Positions 19,624-28,987 of a stretch of DNA of 33,870 nt are shown here, one piece after another (position 1 is the stretch's first letter; each line of letters begins with the position of its first letter). Position numbers and translations under genes: made by a program. The stretch is from NCBI RefSeq assembly GCF_003966145.1, contig NZ_RXNR01000042.1:1-33870 (forward strand), read 5' to 3'. The notes beneath the pieces are model-generated. The model worked only from the letters and a program-made list of their open reading frames with translations, had not been told where the DNA came from and did not search any database. The stretch comes from Lysinibacillus telephonicus (GTDB lineage: Bacteria; Bacillota; Bacilli; Bacillales_A; Planococcaceae).

Positions 19624-19754
19624 TCAGGTAAAAAGCTAATAGGCTAGCTAAACTTCAAATTTAATAATAACTTTTGTATATATTATCCTATTGCATTGCT
19701 TCAGGAACTTCAAATAAATTGTCTTATGTTAGCTAAAGGATGCTTCCACTTTTC

Positions 19755-21278
19755 TTAGTCAAATGGCAAAAACTCTATTAATTGTTCTACATACTTTGTT
19801 AACGTTGAAACTGAAATGCCGTACTTTTCAGCATATTGTTTTTTCGTTATGTTTTTACTATTAATTGTTGAATAAAACATATACTCTACCGAAGCAGCCA
19901 ATGCTTTTACATTTTTAAACTTGTAGCCATTTTTTAAAGCTCGTTCACTAAGGACAAACCACATTTGAAATAAATATTGAATTTCTGATGTCACTGTTGA
20001 ACAGCTAGTAAATAATTCTTCTGCAACTTCCATTGATCTCATAAAATATTTTTCGATTTCATTTTCTTTATTGAAATCATGCTGTAGTGCGTACGCAAGA
20101 CAAAGCTTTTCAATGCCACTATATTTTGCAAGATCTATTAGTTTAGGATGTGCGATTATTTCTTGTTTATAAATGGATTTGCTTAAAAGGAAGAAACCAA
20201 GCATCCGATGAGTACTATATTTGCTGCTTATTTTTTCGATGATAAACTCACGATTATGCTCTAATGAATCACTGTTTGTTTCTTCTTTTAAGTGAAGCCA
20301 AGGTTCAAAACCATCCTTAGCTGGATCGATTTCAACTAACAACTTCCATACTGCTTTTCCTTCTTCTACCCGACCTGAAAAGTAAGCAGATTGAGCTAAC
20401 CAAAAGTAAAATCCTGAATCTCCTTGATAGCCGCGCTTTTTCATACTTTGAAGCCATTTATATGCTAACTCATATTGACCAACTAATGCTAAAGTTGCAC
20501 CGAGCTTATAGCGATTTTCCCAATCATACGGATTGATTTTTTTCAGCATTTCTAAAAGCGTTGCAAGCTCTTCATCATTTTTTTCATAATATGCAATGAC
20601 TGCTAGATTGCAAATTGCATGGAGATTGCCGTGGTTTTCCCGCAGCACATTATTTAGCAAAGCTTTTGCCTGCTCTGTATCTCCAACATAAAAATATGCT
20701 AATGATAAATTATTGTAAGCTGCCCATAAGTCCGGATAGCGTTCAATTAGTTGTTCTAATACTTCAATAGCATTATGAAATTGGCTATTTTCCATAAAGC
20801 GGCGTGCTTTTTCTTGGGCGATTAGTTTTTCCGAATCGTCTTCGTCAAATTGTTCTATTTCATTCTCTTCATACTGAAAGTACTCTAAAATTTCTTCCGC
20901 TTCCAAGGCATACATACCATCCGGCTCCATTTGCAAATACATTTCTGCAAACTTTTGAGCATCCCTTATCATGCCGATACAGCCTGAAATTTCAGCTAGA
21001 AAAAACACATGCTCAGGCTCGCTTGGATCTAGACTGTATGCAGTGTGTATCAATTCATAAGCCTTTTCAAAGTTTTGAGCTTCCATTTCTAAAATGCCAA
21101 ATTGCATTAAAACGTGTGCATCATCTGGACTTAATTCTGCAGCCCTTTTCATATATTTATACGCTTTATCCATCTGGTCTTTATCCATTGCTTTAAGCGC
21201 TTTATTGAAATAATAATCTCCGTTTGGAATAAACGAAACGACATTATTTAATTTCTCTTTTTGACGTTGATTTCCCAA
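19755..21278 (-). CDS. yvcD: TPR-repeat protein YvcD with C-terminal helix-turn-helix-like segment
   Basis: 507-residue soluble protein of unknown function. Tandem tetratricopeptide units start near residue 22 (YYFNKALKAMDKDQMDKAYKYMKRAAELSPDDAHV, AQNFEKAYELIHTAYSLDPSEPEH) and resume around 165-275 after an acidic linker (YFQYEENEIEQFDEDDSEK). The C-terminus ITKKQYAEKYGISVSTLTKYVEQL looks like a helix-turn-helix, which suggests DNA or protein recognition, but this is inference. The start is a TTG at 21278 with GGAGG 7 nt upstream. It lies between hisIE and trxB. Confidence 0.85.
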   Translation of the reverse strand: MGNQRQKEKLNNVVSFIPNGDYYFNKALKAMDKDQMDKAYKYMKRAAELSPDDAHVLMQFGILEMEAQNFEKAYELIHTAYSLDPSEPEHVFFLAEISGCIGMIRDAQKFAEMYLQMEPDGMYALEAEEILEYFQYEENEIEQFDEDDSEKLIAQEKARRFMENSQFHNAIEVLEQLIERYPDLWAAYNNLSLAYFYVGDTEQAKALLNNVLRENHGNLHAICNLAVIAYYEKNDEELATLLEMLKKINPYDWENRYKLGATLALVGQYELAYKWLQSMKKRGYQGDSGFYFWLAQSAYFSGRVEEGKAVWKLLVEIDPAKDGFEPWLHLKEETNSDSLEHNREFIIEKISSKYSTHRMLGFFLLSKSIYKQEIIAHPKLIDLAKYSGIEKLCLAYALQHDFNKENEIEKYFMRSMEVAEELFTSCSTVTSEIQYLFQMWFVLSERALKNGYKFKNVKALAASVEYMFYSTINSKNITKKQYAEKYGISVSTLTKYVEQLIEFLPFD

Positions 21279-21304
21279 AATAAATCCTCCAAAGCCTAAC
21301 TCTA

Positions 21305-21359
21305 TTTGTTAAAGTAACCTTTTAACAAAGTTAAAGGAACGTATTGCTACGTTCCTTTA
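21305..21359 (-). terminator. Tandem hairpins between hisIE and yvcD
   Basis: A perfect 12-bp stem, TAAAGGAACGTA-ttgc-TACGTTCCTTTA (21332-21359), lies 69 bp after the hisIE stop and is probably the his operon terminator, although the following tract is only moderately U-rich. A second perfect 9-bp stem, TTTGTTAAA/TTTAACAAA (21305-21329), follows just before the yvcD ribosome binding site. Confidence 0.6.
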
Positions 21360-21428
21360 GACAATTAGGTTTATTATAACATATTTATATACAACGTCAT
21401 TAGTTTAGCTTCGCACCACGAATCGATT

Positions 21429-22064
21429 TTATTTTTTTGTGCTTGCTCTTTTTTCTTCGTGGCGAGTTTTAAGCACAGCTAGTACGTCATAAATATTAAT
21501 CTTTTGTTCCTGCAATAATACTAATAGGTGATAGATTAAATCAGCGGCTTCCCATTTTACTTCTTCCGCATCTCGATTTTTTGCACCGATTACAACTTCA
21601 GTAGCTTCTTCTCCTACTTTTTTGCAAATTTTATCGATCCCTTTTTCAAATAAGTATGTAGTATATGCACCCTCAGGCATATCTACTTCACGCTTGCGAA
21701 TGATTTCTGCTAATTGTGGGATAATTTCAACTGAACCAACTCTATCGTTTTCTAATACTGTTTCAGTAAAACAAGAAGTAGTCCCATTGTGGCATGCTGG
21801 TCCAGCAGGCAGCACTTCAACTACTAACGCGTCTTTATCGCAATCTGCTTTAATTGAAATTACTTTCTGCGTATTGCCGCTCGTTTCACCTTTATGCCAA
21901 AGCTCGTTTCTTGAACGGGAATAAAACCATGTTTCGCCAGTTTCAAGCGTTTTTTGCAAGGATTCCTCATTCATATAGGCAACTGTTAATACCTCTTTTG
22001 ATTGTGCATCTTGTACAACCGCTGTAATTAAACCTTTTTCATCAAATTTTAAGCCTTCAATCAT
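21429..22064 (-). CDS. hisIE: Bifunctional phosphoribosyl-AMP cyclohydrolase / phosphoribosyl-ATP pyrophosphatase
   Basis: Catalyses steps 2 and 3 of histidine synthesis. The 211 residues combine HisI ([18 protein letters not shown], zinc-binding CDKDALV and [12 protein letters not shown]) and HisE from about residue 115 ([32 protein letters not shown]). The ATG at 22064 overlaps the hisF stop as ATGA and has AAGGAG 10 nt upstream; a GTG-type start 9 nt earlier is rejected. Last gene of the his operon. Confidence 0.96.
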   Translation of the reverse strand: MIEGLKFDEKGLITAVVQDAQSKEVLTVAYMNEESLQKTLETGETWFYSRSRNELWHKGETSGNTQKVISIKADCDKDALVVEVLPAGPACHNGTTSCFTETVLENDRVGSVEIIPQLAEIIRKREVDMPEGAYTTYLFEKGIDKICKKVGEEATEVVIGAKNRDAEEVKWEAADLIYHLLVLLQEQKINIYDVLAVLKTRHEEKRASTKK

Positions 22065-22819
22065 CTGACACAAACTCCTTTTTCGCGCAAAGTTGCTTTC
22101 ACTTCGGCTACGCTTGTTTCTTTATAATGGAAAATAGATGCTGCAAGAGCTGCATCTACATCGACATCTTGCAGTACTTGTAAAAAGTGTTCAGCATTTC
22201 CTGCACCGCCGCTTGCAATGACAGGGACTGTTACAGCATCTCGAACTGCCTTCGTTAAAGCCAAATCGAAACCTGATTTCTCGCCGTCCTGATTCATACT
22301 CGTTAAAAGGATTTCTCCAGCACCTAGTCGCACCGCTTCTTTGGCCCACTCAACTGCCTGCCATTCTGTTTTATTACGTCCTCCATGGGTATAAACCATC
22401 CAAGTACCATCTTCCTCGCTGTATCTAGCATCGATAGCTACAACGATACATTGTGCACCAAAGAAATCGGAGCCTTCTTTAATAAGCTCAGGTCGCTCTA
22501 ATGCAGAAGTGTTGACTGATACTTTATCTGCACCAGCTCTCAGAATTCTCTTCATGTCTTCTAATGTACGAATTCCACCACCAACTGTAAATGGAATTGC
22601 CAACGAAGATGCAGTTTTTCTTACTACATCCACCATTGTTTCACGGCCTTCATGAGATGCTGAAATATCTAAAAATACTAATTCATCTGCACCTTGTTCA
22701 TCGTAAAACTTTGCCAGTTCAACCGGATCACCAGCATCACGCAGTTCAACGAATTGAATTCCTTTAACTACACGGCCATCCTTTACATCAAGGCAAGGAA
22801 TGATACGTTTTGTTAGCAT
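22061..22819 (-). CDS. hisF: Imidazole glycerol phosphate synthase, cyclase subunit
   Basis: Works with HisH: uses ammonia to convert PRFAR to imidazole glycerol phosphate and AICAR. The 252-residue (beta-alpha)8 barrel has catalytic Asp11 in IPCLDVKDG, the second catalytic Asp in VVAIDAR, phosphate-site GGGIRT and ASGGAGN, and [13 protein letters not shown]. The ATG at 22819 gives the standard length; it overlaps the hisH stop by 7 bp. hisA, normally between hisH and hisF, is absent. The sequence is HisF throughout, not a HisA/HisF hybrid. Confidence 0.96.
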   Translation of the reverse strand: MLTKRIIPCLDVKDGRVVKGIQFVELRDAGDPVELAKFYDEQGADELVFLDISASHEGRETMVDVVRKTASSLAIPFTVGGGIRTLEDMKRILRAGADKVSVNTSALERPELIKEGSDFFGAQCIVVAIDARYSEEDGTWMVYTHGGRNKTEWQAVEWAKEAVRLGAGEILLTSMNQDGEKSGFDLALTKAVRDAVTVPVIASGGAGNAEHFLQVLQDVDVDAALAASIFHYKETSVAEVKATLREKGVCVR

Positions 22820-23460
22820 GTAAGCACCCCCACACCTTTTAACCATTGTTCAAGCAAGAACACACCAAAGTCTCCTGATTTTTCAGGGTGGAACTGCATA
22901 CCCGTTACATTTCCAGCCTGCACTACTCCAGGCACTTCAACACCAAAATAATCAGCGCTTGCTACTAGCTGTTCTTTATCAATATTCACTCCATAAAATG
23001 AATGTACAAAATACACAAATTTACTTTCAGGAAGTTGTGCATTTTCCAGCCATGTAGGAATTGAATTGAACTGCAAAGTATTCCATCCCATATGTGGAAC
23101 ACGATATTGCTCGCCAGATTGTGAGATTCCCGTGAAACGTGTAATCGTTCCTTTGAAAAAACTGAAACCTTTTGTTGGAGTAACTTCTTCACTTTCTTCA
23201 AAAAGCAATTGCATTCCTAAGCAAATACCTAGTAAAGGCTTTTTGGCATCAACTTGACCTCGGATAAATTGCTCTAGTCCTGTTTCAGATAAACGTTTCA
23301 TTGCATCTGGAAAGGCACCAACCCCCGGTAAAATTAAAGCATCTGCTGCGGCTAAGGCTGTTGCATCTGATGATACTACCACTTCGCAGTCCAAACGTTT
23401 TAATGCCTGTTCAACACTGAATAAATTACCCATTCCGTAATCAATAACACCTATTTTCAT
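22813..23460 (-). CDS. hisH: Imidazole glycerol phosphate synthase, glutamine amidotransferase subunit
   Basis: Class I glutaminase that passes ammonia to HisF. The 215 residues contain DYGMGNL at the N-terminus, the [10 protein letters not shown] oxyanion region, the nucleophile cysteine in [26 protein letters not shown] and the His/Glu of the triad in MQFHPEKSG. The ATG overlaps the hisB stop (ATGA), and its 3' end overlaps hisF. Confidence 0.96.
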   Translation of the reverse strand: MKIGVIDYGMGNLFSVEQALKRLDCEVVVSSDATALAAADALILPGVGAFPDAMKRLSETGLEQFIRGQVDAKKPLLGICLGMQLLFEESEEVTPTKGFSFFKGTITRFTGISQSGEQYRVPHMGWNTLQFNSIPTWLENAQLPESKFVYFVHSFYGVNIDKEQLVASADYFGVEVPGVVQAGNVTGMQFHPEKSGDFGVFLLEQWLKGVGVLTC

Positions 23461-24062
23461 GTCAACAACCCTTTCGTTGACGGTACGCCTTTTACACGTG
23501 GATCAATTTGTACCGCATCATCTATTGCACGAGCAAGTGCTTTAAATATAGCTTCAATAATGTGATGCGTATTATGACCATAAGGAACAATGACATGCAC
23601 GTTCATTCGAGCTTCTAAAGCAAGTTTCCATAAAAACTCATGAACAAGCTCCGTATCAAATGTACCAACCTTTTGTTTTAATTCAGGTTCCACTCGGTAC
23701 TCTAGATGTGGACGATTAGAGCAGTCAATAACTACCTGTGCTAAAGCATCATCCATTGGAACAAAAGCATTGCCATAACGTTTAATTCCTTTTTTATCGC
23801 CAAGCGCTTCTCGAATAACCTGACCTAAAACAATTCCAATATCTTCAGTAGTATGGTGATCATCTATATGTGTATCGCCATCAGCAACGATCTTCCCATT
23901 AAACAAACCATGTTTAATAAATAAATCAAGCATATGGTCCATAAAAGGAACACCAGTATTTACTTCTGCAATCCCTTCACCATCCAAGTCTAATTCTACG
24001 GAAATTTTCGTTTCATTCGTATTACGTTCTATTTTAGCAAAGCGTTGTTTTTGTTCAGCCAA
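23457..24062 (-). CDS. hisB: Imidazoleglycerol-phosphate dehydratase
   Basis: Dehydrates imidazole glycerol phosphate to imidazole acetol phosphate. Monofunctional form (about 201 residues, no phosphatase domain) with FMDHMLDLFIKHG, the metal-binding DTHIDDHHTTEDIG, RYGNAFVPMDDALA, DTELVHEFLWKLA and GHNTHHIIEAIFKALARA. The TTG at 24062 is chosen because GGGAG lies 9 nt upstream and it starts 1 bp after the hisD stop. An ATG at 24071, overlapping hisD, abuts that Shine-Dalgarno, so the N-terminus is uncertain by three residues. Confidence 0.94.
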   Translation of the reverse strand: MAEQKQRFAKIERNTNETKISVELDLDGEGIAEVNTGVPFMDHMLDLFIKHGLFNGKIVADGDTHIDDHHTTEDIGIVLGQVIREALGDKKGIKRYGNAFVPMDDALAQVVIDCSNRPHLEYRVEPELKQKVGTFDTELVHEFLWKLALEARMNVHVIVPYGHNTHHIIEAIFKALARAIDDAVQIDPRVKGVPSTKGLLT

Positions 24063-24063
24063 C

Positions 24064-25344
24064 TTATTCATCTCCCTTAGTCCAACCACGAGATTCTACT
24101 GCACGTGCATGCCCTTCAAGTCCTTCCATTCTTGCAAGACGCGCAATTTTTGGTGCATTTTCTTCCCATGTTTTCTCGCTATAATAAACAATATTTGATC
24201 TTTTAATAAAGTCATCTACGTTTAATCCACTAGCAAAGCGTGCAGTACTATTTGTAGGTAATACATGGTTTGTACCTGCAAAATAATCTCCTACCGGTTC
24301 AGAACTATAACGACCGATAAATATCGCACCCGCATGGCGGATTTTTAATGAATCCTCCTCAGCATTTGCTGTAACAACCTCCAAATGTTCAGGAGCTAGA
24401 GAATTAATTGCTTCAATTGCTTGCTCCATCGTATCAGCGATATAAATTTGACCGAAGTTTTCAATCGCTTTACGCGCAATTGCTTCACGAGGAAGCTCAC
24501 GTAATTGTTGTTCAACTTGGTCTGCTACTTCTTTTGCAAATCGCTCACTTGTTGTCACCAATACAGCACATGCTAACGCATCATGTTCTGCCTGCGATAA
24601 AAGATCCGCTGCAACCTCATCTGCAAAAGCAGTGTCATCTGCCAATACAGCAATTTCACTTGGTCCCGCAATCATATCAATTGCCACTTCACCAAAAACT
24701 TCTCGTTTTGCTAGAGCCACAAAAATATTACCTGGCCCTGTAATTTTATCAACTGGTGCAATTGTTTCAGTTCCGTATGCTAAGGCAGCGATTGCCTGTG
24801 CGCCGCCAACTTTATAAATTTCTGTAATGCCTAAAATCGAAGCTGCAACGAGTACCGCTGCCGGTAATTTACCATCCTTGCCAGCTGGAGAAGTAATGAC
24901 AATCCGTTCCACACCTGCCACTTGTGCAGGGATTACATTCATTAAAACGGAAGATGGATAGGCTGCTGATCCCCCTGGTACATATAAACCTACTGCATCA
25001 AGCGGAATAATCCGCTGCGCTAACCAGGAGCCATCAGGTAATGATAGTTTATAGCCCTCTCTTTTTTGTGCTTCATGATAGAAGCGAATATTATCTGCTG
25101 CTTCTTGCAAATCCTGTTTTAACTGCTCATCAAAATTAGCAACAGCTTCATCGATTTCTTCTTGCGTAACAAGAAAATCATCCAGAGAGATTCCATCCCA
25201 CATCTCACTATATTTACGTACTGCCATGTCTCCATTTTCACGAACATCTTGGAGAACTTGGCGTACTGTTTTTAATTGTTCTTCATTTCCACCTTCAAGT
25301 TGTCTTTTTAAGGAAATTGAGTTTGATAACTTTGTAATTTTCAC
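24064..25344 (-). CDS. hisD: Histidinol dehydrogenase
   Basis: Zinc- and NAD-dependent enzyme oxidising L-histidinol to L-histidine in two steps. The 426 residues contain VGLYVPGGSAAYPSSVLMN, KVGGAQAIAALAYGT, TGPGNIFVALAKREVFG, IDMIAGPSEI, the zinc-site DLLSQAEHDA, LAPEHLE and GTNHVLPT. The GTG at 25344 has AAGGG 6 nt upstream. It follows hisG by 15 bp. Confidence 0.96.
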   Translation of the reverse strand: MKITKLSNSISLKRQLEGGNEEQLKTVRQVLQDVRENGDMAVRKYSEMWDGISLDDFLVTQEEIDEAVANFDEQLKQDLQEAADNIRFYHEAQKREGYKLSLPDGSWLAQRIIPLDAVGLYVPGGSAAYPSSVLMNVIPAQVAGVERIVITSPAGKDGKLPAAVLVAASILGITEIYKVGGAQAIAALAYGTETIAPVDKITGPGNIFVALAKREVFGEVAIDMIAGPSEIAVLADDTAFADEVAADLLSQAEHDALACAVLVTTSERFAKEVADQVEQQLRELPREAIARKAIENFGQIYIADTMEQAIEAINSLAPEHLEVVTANAEEDSLKIRHAGAIFIGRYSSEPVGDYFAGTNHVLPTNSTARFASGLNVDDFIKRSNIVYYSEKTWEENAPKIARLARMEGLEGHARAVESRGWTKGDE

Positions 25345-25359
25345 AAATAACCCTTCTCT

Positions 25360-25983
25360 CTAATTGACAAATTTCTTCAAACGAAATACTAATTCTTGGA
25401 TACGTGCACTTTTCATTCGATAGCTTACTGGGTTTGCAATTAAACGAGAAGATACATCTGTAATGTGTTCATATTCAACAAGACCATTTTCTTTCAACGT
25501 TCTTCCTGTTGATACAATATCGACAATGCGGTCAGCTAAACCTATCATCGGCGCTAATTCAATTGAACCGTTCAGCTCGATAATTTCAACTTGTTCACCA
25601 ATTTCTTTATAATAGTTCATTGCAATGTTTGGGTATTTTGTTGCAATGCGGGGTGCTATTTCATTCATCTTCGTATTTGGTAAACCCGCTGAAGCGATAT
25701 AACATTGACTAATTTTCAAGTCCAATAATTCATGAACATTTCGTCTTTGCTCAAGCAATACATCTTTCCCAGCAATCCCGATATCTGCAACACCATGTTC
25801 TACATAAACAGGTACGTCCATTGGCTTTGCTAAAATAAATCGAATTTTTTCCTCCGGTATTTCAATCATTAACTTGCGTGACATTTCTACTTCCTCAGGT
25901 AAATTAAATCCTGCATCAATTAGCATTTGGTATGCTTCTTCAAAAATTCGTCCCTTTGGCATTGCAATTGTTAATTCACTCAT
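25360..25983 (-). CDS. hisG: ATP phosphoribosyltransferase, short catalytic form
   Basis: First step of histidine synthesis, condensing ATP and PRPP. At 207 residues it is the short HisG lacking the C-terminal regulatory domain, which requires HisZ. Visible are [20 protein letters not shown] and the PRPP-site [18 protein letters not shown]. It shares a TAATG junction with hisZ, consistent with coupled production of the two subunits. Confidence 0.96.
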   Translation of the reverse strand: MSELTIAMPKGRIFEEAYQMLIDAGFNLPEEVEMSRKLMIEIPEEKIRFILAKPMDVPVYVEHGVADIGIAGKDVLLEQRRNVHELLDLKISQCYIASAGLPNTKMNEIAPRIATKYPNIAMNYYKEIGEQVEIIELNGSIELAPMIGLADRIVDIVSTGRTLKENGLVEYEHITDVSSRLIANPVSYRMKSARIQELVFRLKKFVN

Positions 25984-27146
25984 TACGCTAAATCCTCCTG
26001 GCTGACGTAAACAATCGTGTCAAACTGTTTTGTAAATGCTTCTTCATCCACAAGTCCTTTTTTCGCCTGCAATGTTACACGCTTTCCTTCTTCGCGTAGC
26101 TTTTTTGCATGCTCAAGTGCCTTAGTAAACTGTTCATCGTTAAATATAATTGCAACAGTTTGTTTAGCAGATTTATTTGAAGGTACAACTTCGAGCAATC
26201 GGTCTACTCGAATTCCAAATCCCGTAGCCCCTACTTTGCTTCCAAAATGGTGCAGCAATCCGTCGTAGCGGCCTCCGTTGCCAAGGGCAAATCCACTGCC
26301 TTCTGCAAACACTTCAAATAGCATTCCTGTGTAATAATTCATATGACTTGAAAGTGTGAAATCCAGTGCAACATATTGAGATAGGTTTGCAAAACTAATC
26401 AATTCCATAAGCTGTTGCATATATTCTAATGCATCATTTTTCCTTACATATTTTTCGATATCTTCTATAGCACCAATATTCGTAGCTTCATTAATAAATT
26501 GAAGTAAAGCGTCTGATTTCGTTTTTGGTAGATCGAATGCTGCAACCGCTTCTTCAAATCCAACATAATTGCGTTCAACTAATAATGTTCTTAATTTATC
26601 GGCTTGTTCAGCACTTTCTGTATAGTCCTTTAAGATGCAATTTAATACGCCAGCGTGGCCGATTGTAATTTTAAAAGAGTCAATGCCGAATGCTTGTATT
26701 AGATTAATAGCTGTAATAATTACTTCTGCATCTGCAAAAACCGTTCCGTCTCCAATAATTTCAATTCCCATTTGCCCAAATTCAGCAGGACGACCGCCCT
26801 CTGTTTGCTGTGCTCGGAAAACGTTGGCAAAATAAGCTAGCCTTAATGGAATTTGTTCTTTTAGTAATTTAGATGTCGCAACTCGTGCAATGGGTGTCGT
26901 CATGTCAGGACGTAGGACAAGCGTATTTCCTTGACTATCTACAAGTTTAAATAATGCTGCATCGTAAATAGCAGATGCTTTTCCGACTGTATCGAAATAT
27001 TCTAAACTTGGTGTTTTGATAAAATCATAACCACGTGCACGCAGGAAATCACGTCCTGTTTGGCGAATTGCCTCGACCTTTTCATATGTAATTGGGAATG
27101 TATCGCGCATTCCTAATGGCTTTTCAAACATTTTTAACGATGACAT
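25983..27146 (-). CDS. hisZ: ATP phosphoribosyltransferase regulatory subunit
   Basis: Histidyl-tRNA-synthetase-like paralogue without aminoacylation role that activates and feedback-regulates short HisG. 387 residues with class II motifs in weakened form: [15 protein letters not shown], motif-2-like [37 protein letters not shown], and the motif-3 area [14 protein letters not shown] followed by [11 protein letters not shown]. The ATG at 27146 has AGGA 9 nt upstream; an ATG at 27164 precedes that Shine-Dalgarno. It is the first gene of the his operon, 58 nt or so behind a good promoter. Confidence 0.94.
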   Translation of the reverse strand: MSSLKMFEKPLGMRDTFPITYEKVEAIRQTGRDFLRARGYDFIKTPSLEYFDTVGKASAIYDAALFKLVDSQGNTLVLRPDMTTPIARVATSKLLKEQIPLRLAYFANVFRAQQTEGGRPAEFGQMGIEIIGDGTVFADAEVIITAINLIQAFGIDSFKITIGHAGVLNCILKDYTESAEQADKLRTLLVERNYVGFEEAVAAFDLPKTKSDALLQFINEATNIGAIEDIEKYVRKNDALEYMQQLMELISFANLSQYVALDFTLSSHMNYYTGMLFEVFAEGSGFALGNGGRYDGLLHHFGSKVGATGFGIRVDRLLEVVPSNKSAKQTVAIIFNDEQFTKALEHAKKLREEGKRVTLQAKKGLVDEEAFTKQFDTIVYVSQEDLA

Positions 27147-27210
27147 ATTAACACATCCTACCATTTTTACTTTAACACACTAGAGAATTAGAGAGTTAGT
27201 ATATGAAAGT

Positions 27211-27239
27211 ATTTTATCGAATTAACCTTCTGTAGTCAA
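27211..27239 (-). promoter_or_regulatory. Promoter of the his operon
   Basis: Minus-strand -35 TTGACT (complement of 27234-27239), 17-bp spacer, -10 TAAAAT (complement of 27211-27216). The predicted leader is about 60 nt, too short for a T-box, and no histidine-rich leader peptide was found. Confidence 0.7.
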
Positions 27240-27370
27240 CCTTCATGTTCAACTTTTCTTGATCTTTCTATGAACAATTATACATGTTATTTAATTGAAA
27301 AGACTTATTATTCTAAAAATAGTGAGCATTCTTACGTTAATGAGAGGGTTTTTATATTTACAGGGGGGTG

Positions 27371-27699
27371 TTTTTTTACGCGGTTTTATTGCTTTTTTAC
27401 GTGGTTTGCTCGATTATTTACGCACTTTTATCTAACTTTTACGCGGTTTTTTTTTATTTACGCGGTTCTATTTTTTTACGCGGTTTTATTGCTTTTTTAC
27501 GTGGTTTGCTTGATTATTTACGCACTTTTATCTAACTTTTACGCGTTTTTTTTTTTATTTACGCGGTTCTATTTTTTTACGCGGTTTTATTGCTTTTTTA
27601 CGTGGTTTGCTTGATTATTTACGCACTTTTATCTAACTTTTACGCGGTTTTTTGTTTTATTTACGCGGTTCTATTTTTTACGCACTTTTACTGTTTTTC
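27371..27699. repeat. Phased ACG tandem array nested in 100-bp repeats
   Basis: Sixteen ACG(C/T) cores, mostly within TTTACGCGG, TTTACGTGG or TTTACGCAC, occur at 27378, 27399, 27420, 27441, 27460, 27478, 27499, 27520, 27541, 27561, 27579, 27600, 27621, 27642, 27663 and 27680. Spacing is 17-21 bp, usually 21. Five cores make a 100- to 101-bp unit repeated about three times. T-rich on the plus strand. The plus-strand open frame through it is low-complexity and not credible. Between it and the his promoter (27240-27370) no gene was seen. Confidence 0.9.
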
Positions 27700-27756
27700 A
27701 CTCAGCTCTTACTTATATTAAGAGAACTTTTTTATTCGATTAAGGTCAAACAATAA

Positions 27757-27796
27757 TAAAAAAATCTACTCCATCCTAAATCAGAATGAGCAGATT
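27757..27796 (-). terminator. Terminator after yvoF
   Basis: On the minus strand AATCTGCTCATTCT pairs with AGGATGGAGTAGATT (14 bp, one bulge, G-U pairs allowed) around a GATTT loop, followed by seven T. It ends the hprK-lgt-yvoD-ppaX-yvoF unit. Confidence 0.85.
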
Positions 27797-27828
27797 CTCG
27801 CTTTTTTATAAATGAAGTAGTTTAGTAT

Positions 27829-28344
27829 TTAGGTATTCTTTCTTTTTCTTTCTGCCATTTCTTCAGCTGTGTAGATAATGCGCATAGGGTTTCCTCCTGC
27901 CATTGCTCCTGCAGGTACATCTCTATTTACAAGTGTTGCAGCAGAAACAATTGCGCCGTCGCCAATTTCTACACCAGGTAAGATTGTTGAATTGGCACCG
28001 ATCATTACTTCGCTGCCAATTTTCACATCTCCTAAACGATACTCTTCAATTAAATATTCATGAGCTAATATTGTTGTATTATAGCCGATAATCGTATTGT
28101 CTCCTATTGAAATTCTCTCTGGGAACATCGAATCTGGCATTACCATCAATGCAAGCGAAGTTTTCTTACCAATCTTCATATTTAAAAACGTCCGATATAT
28201 CCAATTTTTCACACTCATAAATGGTGTAATGCGTCCGATTTGGATAAATATAAAACACTTCATAACTTTCCAAAAGGACACTGTTTGGTAAACATTCCAT
28301 AATGAGTTGGCACCTTGAACTGGATATCGTTCCGTTTTTCTCAT
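27829..28344 (-). CDS. yvoF: Hexapeptide-repeat acetyltransferase YvoF
   Basis: 171-residue left-handed beta-helix acyltransferase. The repeats run from about residue 75 to 150 (ISIGDNTIIGYNTTILAHEY, VKIGSEVMIGANSTILPGVEIGDGAIVSAATLVNRDVPAGAMAGGNPMRII) with the acetyl-CoA-binding GNPMR. This resembles maltose/galactoside O-acetyltransferases; the acceptor is unknown. The first 55 residues are more basic and hydrophobic and could touch the membrane. The gene begins 4 bp after ppaX, as in B. subtilis. Confidence 0.88.
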   Translation of the reverse strand: MRKTERYPVQGANSLWNVYQTVSFWKVMKCFIFIQIGRITPFMSVKNWIYRTFLNMKIGKKTSLALMVMPDSMFPERISIGDNTIIGYNTTILAHEYLIEEYRLGDVKIGSEVMIGANSTILPGVEIGDGAIVSAATLVNRDVPAGAMAGGNPMRIIYTAEEMAERKRKNT

Positions 28345-28348
28345 AGAT

Positions 28349-28987
28349 TTACGACTCCTTCACAATCGTTAATAAATCAGTCATATGTTGAAGAATATAG
28401 TCTGGATTATACTGTCTTAAGAAATCTTCACCTTGAATTGACCATGCTACTCCTGCTGTTTTGACACCTGCATTTTTCCCTGCTTCAATATCATGATAAT
28501 TGTCCCCAATCATCATCGTTTCCTCTTTATTTATACCTAGTTTTTCAATTGCTAATAATACCGGCTCAGGATGTGGTTTTACATTTTTCACATCATCCAA
28601 ACCAATTAAAAATTCGAACAGATGGTTTGCCCCCATCAAATTTAGTCCTTTTTGTATTGTATCTCTTCGTTTAGTAGAAACGATTGCTAAACGAATGCCT
28701 TGTTCTTTTAATTGCTCTAAAGTCGTAATCACACCATCATATTCTGTTACCAATTCATCATGATGTGCTTGATTCCATTCACGATATTTCTCAACCATTT
28801 CGTCTACTTCATTTGGCGTAATTTGTTCGAATGTCTCTATTAGTGACGGACCAATAAATTTTATGCAATCCTGTGGCGAATATTGCCCGGGAAATCTTTC
28901 ATTCAAAACATGCATAAAGGTTTGGATAATTAATTCATTTGTATTCAAAAGTGTTCCATCAAAATCAAAAAGTAAAGCTTTTATCAT
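28349..28987 (-). CDS. ppaX: Pyrophosphatase PpaX (HAD family)
   Basis: HAD-superfamily phosphatase that in B. subtilis hydrolyses the pyrophosphate released by HprK/P when it dephosphorylates HPr-Ser-P. The 212 residues show HAD motif I DFDGTLLNT (Asp8, Asp10), motif II AIVSTKRRD, motif III lysine in KPHPEPV and motif IV GDNYHDIEAGKNAG. Its ATG overlaps the yvoD stop. Co-location with hprK supports the PpaX assignment over a generic phosphoglycolate phosphatase. Confidence 0.92.
   Translation of the reverse strand: MIKALLFDFDGTLLNTNELIIQTFMHVLNERFPGQYSPQDCIKFIGPSLIETFEQITPNEVDEMVEKYREWNQAHHDELVTEYDGVITTLEQLKEQGIRLAIVSTKRRDTIQKGLNLMGANHLFEFLIGLDDVKNVKPHPEPVLLAIEKLGINKEETMMIGDNYHDIEAGKNAGVKTAGVAWSIQGEDFLRQYNPDYILQHMTDLLTIVKES

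Noticed and set aside
22061-22819. Idea that hisF is a HisA/HisF hybrid explaining the missing hisA
   Set aside because: Both catalytic Asp regions and all phosphate loops read as ordinary HisF at the ordinary 252-residue length.
27147-27210. Possible T-box or histidine leader peptide before hisZ
   Set aside because: The predicted leader is only about 60 nt and shows no specifier stem, T-box motif or run of histidine codons.
27270-27614. 114-codon plus-strand open frame rich in Phe, Tyr and Leu
   Set aside because: It is a translation of the T-rich phased repeat, low in complexity, with no Shine-Dalgarno and no family resemblance.
27371-27699. Possible CRISPR array
   Set aside because: Repeats are about 9 bp with filler of about 12 bp that is itself repeated; there are no unique spacers and no cas genes nearby.
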